This document shows, piece after piece, positions 63,618 to 64,000 of a stretch of DNA of 64,000 bases. The notes under the pieces were generated by a model, which worked only from the letters and a program-made list of their open reading frames with translations, was not told the origin of the DNA and searched no databases. Made by a program: the position numbers and the translations under genes. The stretch comes from Chryseobacterium gleum. GTDB lineage: Bacteria; Bacteroidota; Bacteroidia; Flavobacteriales_D; Crocinitomicaceae. Where the stretch lies: positions 1-64,000 of the forward strand of contig CAMAXI010000009.1 in assembly GCA_945862165.1 (NCBI GenBank). The letters are read 5' to 3'. Within the stretch, counting starts at the first letter, position 1. Each line of letters starts with the position of its first letter.

Positions 63618-64000
63618 TTATTCGCGTAGAAAATTCAAAATGATTTCTTCTAATTTTCGGGTTTCTGTGAGTGGCAGGAGGTGTCCGCCGTTGGGTATAG
63701 GAACTGCGTTTTTAATGTTGGAATAATATAAGATACGGTCGTTGGTTCCGTGGATGTGGATTATTTTTTTTGGAGCAGGAATACAATTCCAACTCATCCC
63801 TTCATTTTGCCAAGTACATACCGCATTTAATGCCCAACGTAAGTAGGTTGGTGAGGTGTCGTTATAAATATCATCCAGTATTTTTCGGTCTTCTTGGGTG
63901 GAAACACTAAATACAAAATAGGACAAGCGGTTTGACTTTTTGAGCCATTGCATGGGGAAAAATAGCGGAACTCTCAATTTCCCGAGCATTCGATAAAGAA
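63618..64000 (-). CDS. Alpha/beta hydrolase, C-terminal part (runs off the right edge)
   Basis: The frame stays open to the end of the window, so the ATG at 63989 need not be the true start; at least 123 residues are visible. They match the end of an alpha/beta hydrolase: IPAPKKIIHIHGTNDRILYY carries the acidic residue of the triad (Asp in GTNDRI) and PIPNGGHLLPLTE the catalytic His. The nucleophile and oxyanion hole lie beyond the edge. Substrate unknown. Confidence 0.7.
   Translation of the reverse strand, partial: LYRMLGKLRVPLFFPMQWLKKSNRLSYFVFSVSTQEDRKILDDIYNDTSPTYLRWALNAVCTWQNEGMSWNCIPAPKKIIHIHGTNDRILYYSNIKNAVPIPNGGHLLPLTETRKLEEIILNFLRE

Overview
This 64 kb window looks like a chromosome segment from a low-GC member of the Bacteroidota, most likely a flavobacterium in the broad sense. 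The evidence is an outer-surface protein with a type IX secretion (T9SS) C-terminal sorting domain, TAnnTTTG-type -7 promoter elements (several with a TTG/TTTG -33 element 19 bases upstream), few Shine-Dalgarno sequences, small DUF3467 and DUF2851 family proteins, and a MraY with a large extra periplasmic segment. The species cannot be named from the sequence alone. Most of the window is housekeeping DNA and most genes lie on the minus strand.

Layout. 0.2-2.6 kb: a T9SS-sorted leucine-rich-repeat surface protein. 3.1-4.4 kb: S-adenosylhomocysteine hydrolase. 4.6-20.6 kb: a division and cell wall (dcw) cluster, read on the minus strand in the order mraZ-rsmH-ftsL-ftsI-murE-mraY-murD-ftsW-murG-murC-ftsQ-ftsA-ftsZ-yqeY, with overlapping or nearly abutting genes. 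It has no murF, murB or ddl. 21-24 kb: the GTPase engB on the plus strand, then a minus-strand group (a WecA-like sugar-phosphate transferase, an alkyltransferase-like protein, a short-chain dehydrogenase). 24.1-30.3 kb: an AT-rich surface polysaccharide group (O-antigen ligase, Wzy-like and Wzx-like proteins, three glycosyltransferases). 30.3-33.1 kb: RNase Y, ZapA, a coiled-coil partner and a DUF3467 protein.

33.2-47.7 kb is the transcription and translation block. Read on the minus strand it runs tRNA-Thr(UGU), tRNA-Tyr, tRNA-Gly, tRNA-Thr(GGU), tuf, tRNA-Trp, secE, nusG, rplK, rplA, rplJ, rplL, rpoB, rpoC. Upstream of it lie rpsU, a XerC/D recombinase and the ribosome hibernation factor hpf. 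47.8-57 kb holds single metabolic and membrane genes: acyl-CoA dehydrogenase, apt, a helix-hairpin-helix protein, two amino-acid permeases, a dTDP-4-dehydrorhamnose reductase-like protein, a K+ channel with a TrkA domain, a PspC protein and a DUF2851 protein. 57.4-63.4 kb: topoisomerase III, dihydrofolate reductase, thymidylate synthase, a bifunctional nuclease and the electron-transfer flavoprotein etfBA. A truncated alpha/beta hydrolase reaches the right edge.

I found no defence system, prophage, biosynthetic cluster, transposase, rRNA or CRISPR array. The least explained material is non-coding. There is a structured element at 57.10-57.38 kb with 13-bp direct repeats around a 132-bp imperfect inverted repeat, several dispersed intergenic repeat families, a MraZ-box array in both orientations upstream of mraZ, and a hairpin-rich spacer next to the zapA operon that could encode a small RNA. 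Functions are assigned from motifs by eye; no database search was run.
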